From Rhabdophis nuchalis (taxonomy: Eukaryota; Chordata; Lepidosauria; Squamata; Natricidae): DNA of 64,000 nucleotides. The stretch spans positions 381,037,919 to 381,101,918 of the forward strand of contig CM077643.1 of assembly GCA_039707465.1 (NCBI GenBank), given 5' to 3'. The stretch's first letter is position 1; every line of letters starts with the position of its first letter. The notes under the pieces were generated by a model. It worked only from the letters and a program-made list of their open reading frames with translations. It was not told the DNA's origin and ran no database searches. Shown one piece after another: positions 23,001 through 33,149 of the stretch. Made by a program: the position numbers and the translations under genes.

Positions 23001-23157
23001 TTAACAGCCCATATTCCGCTCGGCAAGTTTCTTCCTCGCCCTCAGCGCCCCCCTATTGCCTCCTAGCGCCCCCCTGCAGCCACTTGGCCTCCTAGGGTCC
23101 CCCTAATGCGTTCCACCGCCCCCTGGGGGGCGTTATCGCCCACTTTGGGAACCACTG
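20060..23157 (+). mobile_element. 3.1-kb hAT-type element with GC-rich palindromic interior
   Basis: The ends are CAGTGGTTCCCAAACTTT and CTTTGGGAACCACTG, an inverted repeat. It is flanked by a perfect 8-bp duplication ATCTAAAG (20052-20059 and 23158-23165), the hAT signature. Inside are a nested hAT-like end (CAGTGGTGGGTTTC from about 20127), a CTTT/CCTT tract (20285-20700) and GC-rich inverted repeats near 21050-21560 and 22300-22900. I found no transposase; long open frames here are products of the CT tract or GC bias. Confidence 0.8.
20285..20710 (+). repeat. Polypyrimidine CTTT/CCTT/TCACTC tract
   Basis: About 425 bases almost wholly of C and T, with an irregular higher-order unit of about 60-70 bases containing GTGTCACTCTCCCCC. 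It lies inside the hAT-type element. Open frames across it encode only F/L/S/P low-complexity peptides. Confidence 0.9.
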
Positions 23158-23284
23158 ATCTAAAGGGTGATGTTGGAAACTCAAACGAGCCCAACATTCA
23201 TTCTGAAGCTGCTTCAGCAGAGCTATCTTAAATGTTATGCTTTCTATGACAGATGATGGATGTGTCTCAAGCTCTCACTGGAGC

Positions 23285-23500
23285 AATTGTTAGGCCATAG
23301 CCTGAAAGAGGGGGTACCTTTGGCACCAGACTGTCTTGTCAGTGACATTTGGTTCATGATGTCATGATGTCATGAAAAAGAGTGGGCCTGTGATTGGGGT
23401 GTGCATGTGTTCCTATAGTAATAATTGTCATTGGAGACTCAAGTAACATGGACAATGTTCCTCCAGACCTTCCTGTCCTCTTCCATCCTCTGGAATCCAT
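23285..23500 (+). repeat. Local direct repeat of about 210 bp, left member
   Basis: It contains TACCTTTGGCACCAGACTGT, AAAAGAGTGGGCCTGTGATT and the TTCCATCCTCTGGAATCCAT stretch. It repeats at about 24026-24235, about 740 bases downstream. Copy 1 has the right member (about 2220-2435) and only the last part of the left one, joined at about 1662, which marks a deletion in copy 1. Confidence 0.75.
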
Positions 23501-24786
23501 TTAAGCTCACGCCTACTACTTAGGTGACTTACACCAAACTAGTTCTCAAATTATATCTGCAAATATACACATGATATGCTAATTGGGACCTTAGACAATC
23601 AATCATTCAATACTGGAGGAAATCAGGCGTAGTTGATCTTTGGAAATAGGAATCATAAACCAGAAATTATCATTCTTTGGATACATCATGTGGGCTGAGG
23701 CGTCTATGGAAAAGATGATACTGCTGGACCAAGTGGATAGAAAAAGAGGCTAAGAGTGCATGAAACTAATAGATGGAGTATTGGAACTTTTTGGGGTGCA
23801 TCTGCTGAGGTTGGGCAATGCAGCAAGGGGCAGGATGGCTTGGAGACTTTTATCTGTCATATCACCAAGAGTCAGCTATCACTCAAGAAGCCATATAACA
23901 TAATATATATTCACTTTTATCTTTGGAGAATAGGAGAGGGAACCTTCTAGCAATGGCCAATTTTGGCATTCCCTTTGCAAAATTAGAAATGGGATGGGCC
24001 ACATCCCTATTTAACAATGAAAGAGGGAGTACCTTTGGCATCAGACTGTCTTGTCAGTGACATTTGGATCGTGATGTCATGCTCTTGAAAAAGAGTGGGC
24101 CTGTGATTGGGGTGTGCATGTGTTCCTATAGTAATAATTGTCATTGGAGACTCAAGTAACATGGACAATGTTCCTCCTGTCCTTCCTGTCCTCTTCCATC
24201 CTCTGGAATCCATTCAAGCTCACGCCTACTACTTAGGTGACTCCATCCAGCCAACTCATTCTCGGTCGTCCCCTTCTTCTTCTGCCCTCAATCTTTCCCA
24301 GCTTTAGGCTCTTCTTCACTCCTCCTCCTCTAGGACTGACCGGGTTGATCGCCTTGCAGTCCAAGGGACTCGTAGGAGTCTTCTCCAGCACCAGAGTTCA
24401 AAGCCCCCAATTCTATTAATTTGTTTAAAACTTCTTGTTTAAAAGTTTTAATAAAATTTTTCTACTGTCATTTATACTGAGTTAATTAACGTGCAGTCGC
24501 TTGAAATGACTTTAAACATGCCTTCCCAGGTTTCTTGTCACTTGGGCTAAGATGCTGTTTGTGATAAGCAAACTCTTGAATAGTTAATAAACAACCACTC
24601 CCTCCTCCTCTTTCCCCTCCCCTCCCCTTATCCCTTCCTGGCAAACAGAGAAAACCTGCCAGGTTTCAATATTAAAGCAGCATCCTTCTAGCATCAAAAT
24701 CCCGACTGCATAGAACCACCTAAACAGCACTATAAGGTGGGGTTTCTTTTTAAGAATAAGAGTGCTGGAAATGAAGAGAAAACCAA

Positions 24787-25155
24787 CAAGAGTAGAGCTG
24801 TTTCATAATGGAGCCACATCTTATGTGAGTATAATGAACAGATAAAAGAAATAGCCCCAACGGAGGATTTCAATAGCTGTCACTCCCACTTCCACGCTGC
24901 TTTCAAAGGCTTCACTCTGAATACAGAGTATCTCCGCTGCCTTGCATGGTGCTGCTTCCTTGTTCCAGACAGGGGTGGGGTCCTGCCAGTTCTAAGCTCT
25001 TCTATATCTACAGTGCCATTTAGAACCTGTTCCAGTTCCCTCCCCCGCCCGTCTGCACATCATCAAGATGAAGAGCGAGAGGAGGAATTCTGGGAGTTGA
25101 AGTCCACAAGTCTCAAAACTGTCAAGTTTGAACACCCCTGCGGGTTTTTTTTTCT
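24787..25155. other. Segment present only in copy 2
   Basis: About 370 bases absent from copy 1 at about 2957. It includes half of a palindromic hAT MITE (GAATTCTGGGAGTTGAAGTC near 25086). No gene is seen. It could be an insertion here or a deletion in copy 1. Confidence 0.6.
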
Positions 25156-25254
25156 AAAGGGTTAGGGATGCAAGGATCTTGTAACTTGACAGTTTTAAGA
25201 CGTGCATGCTTCAAATGCCAGAGTTTCTGAGCCAACATTTTGGTTTCTAAGCAA

Positions 25255-25448
25255 TAACATTGTTAAGTGAGTTTCACCACATTTTACAAGTTGGCCACGC
25301 CCACCCAGTCACATAGCTGGCAAGCCACTCCCACCCGGTCACATGGCCAGCAACCCACTCCCACCCAGTCACATGGCCAGCAAGCCACTCCCACAAGGCA
25401 GGCCACACCTACAGAAGAGGTTCTAAAAATTTTTGAAGCTCACCACTG
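25255..25448 (-). mobile_element. hAT-type MITE fragment (copy 2)
   Basis: The counterpart of 3060-3256, with the same internal tandem repeat and the same CACCACTG end. Confidence 0.6.
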
Positions 25449-26077
25449 GTTCCAGTGCACCGACCGCACAGTCAATGGAGGGTATAACAGTCTGTGAGAA
25501 GGACCTTGGGAATCAGGGCAGACAGAGGCAGATGACAGGCAATTCAGCCTGCATCAGGAATGTGAGTAGAACAAGAGACTCAATAGGGACCATCTCTAGT
25601 TTCTTGGGCTGCATAAGGGGTGGAAGAGGAAGGTATTTTCAGATTTGCAAGATTCTGTTAATCTTGCAATAACCTTACAAAAAAGTACTATTAGTTCATC
25701 TCACAGTGTTTCCTGTCTAGTCTACCTTGCAAGGCTGACATCCATCTTTCAAGTCTGAAAAGGAGGGATGCTATGAATGGTGGTGCAGGAGCAGATGGAC
25801 GATCCAAGAATCCCCACTCCCCGGGAAGGAGAAGGGCCAGAGCCCAGACAGAGTCCTAGTCAATCTTTCAATGAAATAAGAATTGTTGTGTAACCTGAAG
25901 GAGCTTTGGGAAAAGTTTTCTAACATAGACAAGAAGAGACATGTATGGATCCCATAACCCTGAGATTTATTCATACGTTACGTTTCTGTCAAATATTTTT
26001 CAGAACCTTTAGTTTAGACAAATGAACTCCTTCTTTTAAATAATAATAATATTAATACATAAGACATTGGTCCATAA

Positions 26078-26086
26078 TTTAAATAA
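26078..26086 (-). promoter_or_regulatory. AU-rich nonamer in chemokine B 3' UTR
   Basis: Minus strand TTATTTAAA, the same as in gene A at 3878-3886, about 165 bases past the stop. A possible poly(A) signal is at 25966-25971. Confidence 0.45.
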
Positions 26087-26249
26087 AATACGTTATTTCA
26101 TCTTCCATCAATGAAGTTTAAGTTAGGAGTGTGCAAGGTCAGAATAAGAGTCAAATGTGTTCTTTTTTTCCACATCTAAAGCATTTTAAAAGCTTTGACT
26201 TCTTGTGGCTTCTCCGGGTGAATATGAAGGAGATGGGAGGTTGTCATTT

Positions 26250-28208
26250 TTAAGACAAATTTCTTATACGATCCTGGACCCATTGTGCACCGGGATCTGC
26301 ACAAATCTGTATGTTCCTCCTTGTCTTAAATCTGCAGAAGAGACATAAACATGCATATTTCGTCACAAGATGGAAAGAAAACAATTCTCTACAACTGGAA
26401 CCACACACAGTTTTCAAGGGCAGAGAACCCCTCCCATCGGTTGCCCTCAAGAGGCTCCTGTTTCAAATTGATTTCATAAAAGGGGGCGCATGGGCAGATA
26501 TCTACTAAACCTTTCAATTAATTTCAACTTTTAAGCTGAAGGACTGATTTGCCTGAAAGTTGTGAATTGAAGTGTTGAACTAAACCTGCACACAGGCCCT
26601 TTCAAGAGGGAGATAAATTTAGATTTTGGCATAAGGATATCTGCAGAGGAGGCGACAAATAAATCAAGATAGTGCAGCCAAGGGCCTTGCAATTGCAGCC
26701 CCACCTCTTCATTAATGTTTATTGCAAAAAAAAAACCTAATTGATTTCTTTTCTCTGTGTGAAGAACTTTCTGGCCTCATTGTGATATGTTGGATGGGAC
26801 CACAATTCATTTTACAATAAAATTAAGTTCACATAAAGTCAATATAGTGCAATATGATGATTATTGGCTGGTGCACTTTTCCATAAAGGTCACACAAGAT
26901 ACTAGATGTTTCAAGGGCAGCTAACATCACATTTAACATATTCAGAAATTCCTTTAGGAGTTGATAGATTTTTTTTTAAGTACTTACATGATAGCTGGCA
27001 GTCTACACCTGGCATTTGTATGTTCATAGGAAACCAGCTGGTTCTGTGGAACAGGCCCACGTGTGTATTCAAAACAACAGGTACTGGGGGCTGAAAGACA
27101 GGAAAAGAGACTTGTTTCATTTTAATGATTTCCCTTCCCCAATCTTTGAGTCTTGAAACTGAACTAGTTTAGATTCCTTTCATATAATATGGGTATATTT
27201 TCCCTGGACTGACCTTACAATGGATCATGTTGTTATTATTATTAGATTTATATCCAACCTTACTTTGTATAATTCAAGATAGCATACATAGCTAATGCTT
27301 CATTCTCCCATATTCTCCACAAGAACAGCCCTAGAGATAGGTTGAACTAAGGCAAAATGACTGGCCCAAAATCTTTTCAACAATGTGTTTAAGAGGTGGA
27401 GATTTGTATTTTACTTCGCGTAGTGAAAATTGCAGAAGCAAATTCAACAATGATTTCTGCAGAAAATAAGAATGCAGGAATTGTCTCACTCAGGCAGATT
27501 CCTTCCTTCCTTCCTTCCTTCCTTCCTTCCTTCCTTCCTTCCTTCCTTCCATCCTTCCATTTATCCAGCCATCCAGCCATCCTTTCTTCCTTTTGATAGA
27601 ATAGATTCTTACCAGTATGCACCCCAAAGTATGCACCCCTTGCCAATATATGAGCCCCAAAGCACTAACTCATAAAAATTTACCTGGCACTAGAAGAAAA
27701 TAAACTTATTTTGGAGAGGGACTTTAGATTTTTCTTACATAGGGAATCCACTTTCCTTTTTCTCCACTCAATGGACAATATTCAATATGGAAAATAATTC
27801 TTATCAATACTCACCTCCATTTCAAAGCCATTGAGCCAGCACCGCCTAAAGACATTTTTTTATTTTATTTAAATTTATACCCCACCCTTCTCCAAAAGGA
27901 CCAGGGCATGATTTTTGCAGTCCTGGGGCCAACATGACATCACAGAATGCTAGGTTGGCAAGAGCTGAGGCAAGGGCAGGAGTTCACCCCATCACTTGAA
28001 GCTCAGGTCTCAAATCTAAACTGTCAGCTTTTCAGCCAACAAGTCCAGTTTTAATCCTGAGCTGCCTAACAGCCCTCAGATTGTAGGTGGGATACTGAAC
28101 AAGAGAAGAAAACAAAGTCTTATTACCGATGTAACCCTGTGCATGAGCTTGGGATAAGAACATAGCAGCAACCAGGAAGATGGCGAGGGTAGCCAGGGAG
28201 CTGTTCAT
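26250..28208 (-). CDS. CC chemokine, gene B (three exons)
   Basis: Predicted secreted CC chemokine of 88 residues. Exon 1 (28208-28127) encodes the signal peptide MNSSLATLAIFLVAAMFLSQ plus AHAQGYI and ends in phase 1 at donor GTAATA; an alternative donor GTTACA nine bases earlier would give 85 residues. Exon 2 (27090-26988) begins APSTCCFEYTRGPVP, has the third cysteine in NARCRLP and ends in phase 2 at GTAAGT. Exon 3 (26331-26250) reads FKTRRNIQICADPGAQWVQD, then RIRNLS and TAA, and carries the fourth cysteine. Introns are about 1036 and 656 bp; intron 1 holds SINE fragments and a CCTT microsatellite. FKT...CADP..QWVQD resembles MCP/MIP-1 type chemokines, but I cannot assign an orthologue. 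It shares promoter and introns with gene A at a few percent difference, while exons 2 and 3 differ much more. It looks functional. Confidence 0.87.
27235..27380 (-). mobile_element. tRNA-SINE fragment in chemokine B intron 1
   Basis: Matches the 3' body of the SINE family seen at 56362-56960 and 60347-60535 (TTTATATCCAACCTTACTTT, ACAAGAACAGCCCT, TGACTGGCCCAAAAT). It lies in the part of intron 1 that gene A lacks. Confidence 0.5.
27505..27552 (+). repeat. (CCTT)n microsatellite in chemokine B intron 1
   Basis: About twelve TTCC/CCTT units within intron 1. It is absent from the shortened intron 1 of gene A. Confidence 0.95.
27785..27995 (-). mobile_element. SINE fragment with an inserted LINE 3' end
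   Basis: The outer parts match the SINE seen whole at 49435-49775 (CACCTCCATTTCAAAG..., GGTTGGCAAGAGCTGAGGCAA). The middle, about 27857-27910, is an L2-type 3' end in inverse orientation (TTTATACCCCACCCTTCTCC). Confidence 0.55.
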
Positions 28209-28290
28209 CTTTGCTCTTGGATCAAAGGAGAGAAGAAATAGTAGTTGGGGTAGCTTGTGCACCTCCCTAGCTCCATGCTGAGAGGCAGAA

Positions 28291-28341
28291 CTTCTCGTGT
28301 TATATAGACCGCTTGAGGAGAGGGTGGAGATTTCCTGGAAA
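28291..28341 (-). promoter_or_regulatory. Chemokine B core promoter: TATA, kB-like and STAT-like sites
   Basis: On the minus strand TATATAA is at 28306-28300, 92 bases upstream of the ATG. The kB-like GGAAATCTCC is at 28335-28326 and the STAT-type TTCCAGGAA at 28340-28332. The block is identical to that of gene A, so the two genes probably began with the same inducibility. Confidence 0.6.
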
Positions 28342-28489
28342 TAAAATCCACGCGTCATATCTGACCCTCAATTAGGGCCTCTGAAACTGAAAATGGTGCA
28401 AGGTTTTGGGGATTTCTAAGAGTGCTGATTTGCAAAGAAATGGAGGAACACTGGTGGAAAACAAATGAGTTCCCAAGGGAAACATGCTC

Positions 28490-30271
28490 TTTGTCTTGAA
28501 TTTGGCCCTGGTATCAATCCAAAGGTCCACCTGAGCTGAGCAGATGTTCTCTGAGCTGGAATCCTCTTCCTGTGTCTTCTCTGCCTTTCACAGCAGAGGC
28601 TGTTAGCACAGCTTTCACTGGGGGGGAGGGGCTGGACAAGCACAGTTTAATGCAGTGCCTGGGGATGGGATGGGGTGGGATGGAATAGAATAGAATATCA
28701 GATTAAACCCCAGAAAACTGAACATTTGCCAGGGAAGGTCTTTCCTTTTCAGAAGACATTTTGGACTCCCTTTGGCAAATATGCCAACAGGGAAAGGATG
28801 CATCAAAGATTCCTAATAATATGTTTGCAATATGAAACACACAGAACATTTCTCTTGACACAAATTTTAATTCAGCCTGGTTCTCCTTGGTAGAAAGAAA
28901 TGTGATCCAACAGAGTCGGGGACCTGTATTCTTGCCCAACTGGGTTAAAAACAGACATAGAGCCTTAACAAATGTCGAGAAATGAATTGCACTTTTCTCT
29001 GCATAAGCAATCATAGCAAAGTTATCTATAAGGGCAAATTGGTCATCCTATTGGTGGCATGGCAGCTTACTTGTCCAGTAGCATCCTTCCTGAACTGCTC
29101 TCTGTATACTCAAGATTGATGGTACAGTTCTTTTGCCTTTGGGCAACTTCATTTTCCATGTTTATAAGAACATATGATCTAATGGTAACCTTGTACATGT
29201 ATGGCTTTTCCTTCCTTTTGATGAGGATTGGGTTCAGGCTAACATGAAATGGCCCCCATATGCCATTTCCTCTATGGATTGAGATATCTTTTGCCTGACT
29301 GCTGTCTAGCCTGCAGCTCTTCTTCCTGTCTCTCACAGCTCATCATATGAACATACCTATGACCACATAAAGACATGATTTGTTGAACAAAATGTAGTAA
29401 TCTAAAGAAACCACTGAATTATAAAGCTTAATTAAGCAATCACAATAGTTAGAGCCACATAACTAATTAAGCAAAACCAAACAGACCACATTATTCCTTG
29501 GCCTAATATGTGAACACATCTTTGTTTTTTTTCCCTACAGAAAAAGCTTTCTGATTTTTGCAAATTTCACTCAGTCCCTTCCTTAAATGAGTAATTACCA
29601 AAATGTAATTTGTCATCTGTCATTAATAAATGATATGAATCATTAAAAATGTCAAGAATTGTCATTTGTAGGAACATGAAATGTTCTTTTAATTGTAGAA
29701 TCAAATAATGCCAATGCTGAAATAATATCAGATTAAACCCCAGAGGAGCACTGGACATTGGTCAGAGAAGGTCTTTCCTTTTCAGAAGACATTTTGGACT
29801 CCCATTGGCAAATATTCCAGCAGGGAAAGGATGCATCAAAGGTTCCTAATAATATGTTTGCAGTATGAAAGAAACAGAACATTTCTCTTGACCCGATTTT
29901 TAGTTCGGCATGGTTCTCCTTGGTAGAAAGAAAGACCTCACTAGCTTGTCTAGAATCCAACAGATCAACCACCTCTCCTTCTATTGAGAGATCTCTGAGA
30001 CTAGAGATTTCTGTTTGCATCCAACTCAATCTCCTGGGATTGGTCTATATGACAATAATAAAAATCTGATATTGAGAACAGAAGGAGAAATTTAAAAAAG
30101 CAAAATCTAATCTAGGATGAAATTGCTCAACTAATTTTTGTTTCTTTTCTTTAGAATATTTCTGTGAATGGGACTTCCAGTTCTAAACCCAACTAGTGAA
30201 AACGATATACATCTGTCGTTCTGTATATACAAAATTATTTCTTTTACTCAACAGCATTCTTTCTTGCGGGT
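28490..30271. other. 1.8-kb segment present only in copy 2
   Basis: It lies between GGGAAACATGCTC and GTAGAATACTATAAT; copy 1 joins these flanks directly near 5335. It contains a 200-bp direct repeat, 28700-28905 and 29725-29935 (CCTTTTCAGAAGACATTTTG in both), and a short GGGAT/GGAAT run near 28660-28695. I see no gene. Confidence 0.65.
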
Positions 30272-30548
30272 ATGCTGTAGAATACTATAATGGTCACCAG
30301 AAGGCTTCAGATTAGTATCTCACAAGCTTGGTAATTGTAAAGTGTCTGGACCTCAACTCCCAGAATTCTCAGATTCTAGGAATTGAAGTCAGGACATCTT
30401 AAAGTTTCTAAGATTGAGAAACACGATATAAATTCCCACAAGACAAGTGGTCCTTTTTCAGTGGATTCTCTATTATAAGCAGCCTTTACCAGCCTCTTGT
30501 CATCCAAAACCATGTTGGCTATTAGCATTTTGTTGTAAAACCTCTAAG

Positions 30549-30900
30549 CAGTGATGGTGAACCTTTTTTCCCTTGAGTGCCAAAAATACGTGTGCGCTAT
30601 CATGTCCACACCCATAATTCAATTCTCCCCCCCCCCGCCCCACGTGACCTCCACGCACATGGATGCACAACCTACACCCCACACACCATGTTTTGGGCCT
30701 AGCAGGCCTCATTGAAGCCGCCAGAGGCCGGAAACAGCCTGTTTTCCAACTTCCGGTAGGCCCGTTTTTCGCTCTCCCCAGGCTCCAGAGGCTTTCTTGG
30801 AGCCTTAGGAAGGCAAAAATGGCCTCCACTGCCCGCCCCCCAGAGACCCTCCGCAGGCCAGAGACGCCGCCCCTAGGTCTTCTAGTCCAGTCTCCCTGCT
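30549..30900 (+). mobile_element. hAT-type element, GTGATGGTGAACC family, truncated
   Basis: Begins AGCAGTGATGGTGAACC just after the empty gypsy site and matches 10639 onward in copy 1 for about 280 bases. The right end is not recognisable. The edge of homology between the two duplication copies falls inside this element. Confidence 0.65.
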
Positions 30901-31159
30901 CAAGGGAGGAGAACTTAACTTAACAAGCTTCCACCCATTATCCCAAACTGCTTTTTTCAAGAGGCAACTGGACTTTCTGGGATTTTTGTCTTTGAAGACA
31001 TTTTGCTTCTCATCCAAGAAGCTTCTTCAGCTCTAACAAGTATATTTAAATAACATCTGCACGTGCACAGTTTACTGTGAATTGTTCTGTGCATGCGCAG
31101 AAACATGCCAGCAATGGCAGAAGAGGCCAGGGAACCAGTTCGGGGCATGGCCACTCTCA

Positions 31160-31212
31160 CTGCTCCGAGTCCCTTCGGGGAGAGGGAGCGGTCTACAAAT
31201 TAAATTTTCATT

Positions 31213-31248
<36 letters not shown>

Positions 31249-31252
31249 ATTG
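31160..31252 (+). mobile_element. L2-type LINE 3' tail with (TTG)n
   Basis: CCGAGTCCCTTCGGGGAGAG followed by GGAGCGGTCTACAAATTAAATTTTCATTA is the 3' terminal module of the L2 family in this window. It runs into about twelve TTG units (31215-31248). Confidence 0.75.
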
Positions 31253-31299
31253 GTGGGCTGCCAGTTCTGCGACCCAGGCTGAATCATCCCTACCAGTTT

Positions 31300-31914
31300 A
31301 GCCAACCGGGCGAAACCAGGAGCAACCCAACTCTGAAATGAGCATGCAGAAATACTGACCCTTTGCCACCCTTACTGACACAAGGTAGGCTTAATAGTGG
31401 TTCTAACCAATGCTTAGTTGGGTTTAGTCTTTATTAAGCACCAACAATGCTCTAGACATCTCTTTTCTCTTTTCAGCAGCCTCAATTCTCAGTAAACCCC
31501 GAGGAGTGATGGGGCTTATAGAAGGGAATGACCACATGGGTATGATCTGATCCTAATCCTTGAGTCCCCCCCCCCCCCCACAAACACACACACACATTTG
31601 AAGCAGTGACCAAAACTTTAATTGGACTGGGCAGCAAGAGGTGGAGTAATTCTCAGCTCCACCTGAAATCCTTGGTTTTGTGGTCCCTCACTGGTTGTCC
31701 CTTTCTGATAACAAGGTCTTCATAAATTTCATGCAGAAAGTAAGCCTTTCCAAACTGCTTCTTCAACATATTACTCAGATTTGCAGCAAGCAGGACATAT
31801 AGATGGCGGCGTGCTTAGGTGCTGCGGCTTTCAGCTCCTGGTGTCACAGTAGAGTTAGGCAAAAACTAGTCTATACCCGCAGGGAGCTATTAAGTTATTA
31901 TTAAAAATTGGATC
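31300..31914. other. Unique intergenic stretch
   Basis: No gene or full repeat seen. It contains a short C run and a CACA run near 31567-31595. Confidence 0.45.
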
Positions 31915-31922
31915 TTCTAGTC

Positions 31923-32105
31923 CAGGGGTCCCCAACCTTTTTTGCACCAAGGACCGGTTTCATTTTAAAGAAAATTCTGCGGACCGGCTGAGTGGTTTAG
32001 CAGTCATGTGACTGGGTAGGCGTGGCCAACTTGGAAAATGTGAAACTCACTTAACAATGATCTTGGTTAGCAACCAAACTTTTGGCCTCAACTGTGGTCA
32101 TAAGT

Positions 32106-32157
<52 letters not shown>

Positions 32158-33127
32158 TTCTTTCTCTCTCTCTTTCTTTCTCTTTCTTTGTCTCTGTCTC
32201 TCTTTCTTTCTCTCACTATTTCTTTCTTTCTCTCTTTCTCTCTCTTTCCCTTTCTCTCTTTATTTCTTTCTCTTTCTTTCTTTTTCTCTTCCCCTCTCTT
32301 TTTCTTTCTCTTTCTCCCTTTCTGTATCTTTTTCTGTCTCTTTCTGTCTGTCTTTCTCTCCCACTTTCTTTTTCTTTCTTTCTTTCTTTCTTTCTTTCTC
32401 TCTGTCTCTCTCCTTCATCCGCCCATCTCTGTCACTCTGTGTGTGTGTGCGTGTGTCTGTCTGTCTTGCATTCACTCATTCTGTGTCTCTGTCTATCTTT
32501 CTCTCCCTCCCTCCCTCTCTCTCTCTATGTGTGTCTGTCGTCGTCGTCCCCCCCAGTCTCCTCAGCCCACCTGCTTGGTCGCTCGTTCGCTCGTTCAGGC
32601 TCCGTGGCTGGGTAGAAGCCGGGCTGGAGAGGGAGGAGGGGGCAGCCCATTGGGCAGAGCGCGCGGGAGAACGCAGGAGGATGGTGGGGGCTCTTCCTCC
32701 ACCCTCGTCGACGGAGGGACTCCTGTGCGCCGCCGGAGCAACCCTCCCGACGAGGGTGGAGGGAGAGCCCCCACCATCCTCCTGCGTTCTCCCACGCGCT
32801 CTGCCCAATGGACTGCCCCCTTCTCCCCCTCCTCTCCAGCCAGTTCCTTCCCCCGCTGGCGGAGCCTCCGCATCCCCTGGAAAAAAACGAGTGGCCGGCA
32901 TGCCAGCAGGGAAGGGAATCGGTGGCCGGTCCGGCTCCCTCCACCGACGAGGGAGGAGGAAGAGCCACACTCCAACGGCGCGAACAGCCGCGCCTGCGTT
33001 CTCCCGCACGCTCTGCTCAGGGGGCTGCCCCCTCCTCCCTCCTCCTCCTCCTCTCCAGCCCTGCGGCCCGGCTCCCACCCAGCCACGGACCAGCACCGGT
33101 CCGCGGCCCGGGGGTTGGGGACCCCTG
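31923..33127 (+). mobile_element. hAT-type element with CT tract and inverted-repeat core
   Basis: The ends are CAGGGGTCCCCAACC and GGTTGGGGACCCCTG, a perfect 15-bp inverted repeat. The flanks are TTCTAGTC (31915-31922) and TTCTAGTT (33128-33135). Inside are a CTTT/CTCT tract (32103-32540) and GC-rich arms that pair: GAACGCAGGAGGATGGTGGG near 32670 against its complement near 32775. No transposase frame is seen, so it is non-autonomous. Confidence 0.8.
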
Positions 33128-33149
33128 TTCTAGTTGACTCGATATTACC

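Larger units (their letters stand above)
18025..30830 (+). repeat. Segmental duplication, copy 2
   Basis: Matches copy 1 from base 1 and includes chemokine B in place of chemokine A. Stretches present only here: 19715-23467 (with a 3.1-kb hAT-type element), 24787-25155, most of chemokine intron 1 (about 27200-28100) and 28490-30271. It lacks the gypsy element. Homology to copy 1 fades inside a hAT element near 30830. Confidence 0.9.
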
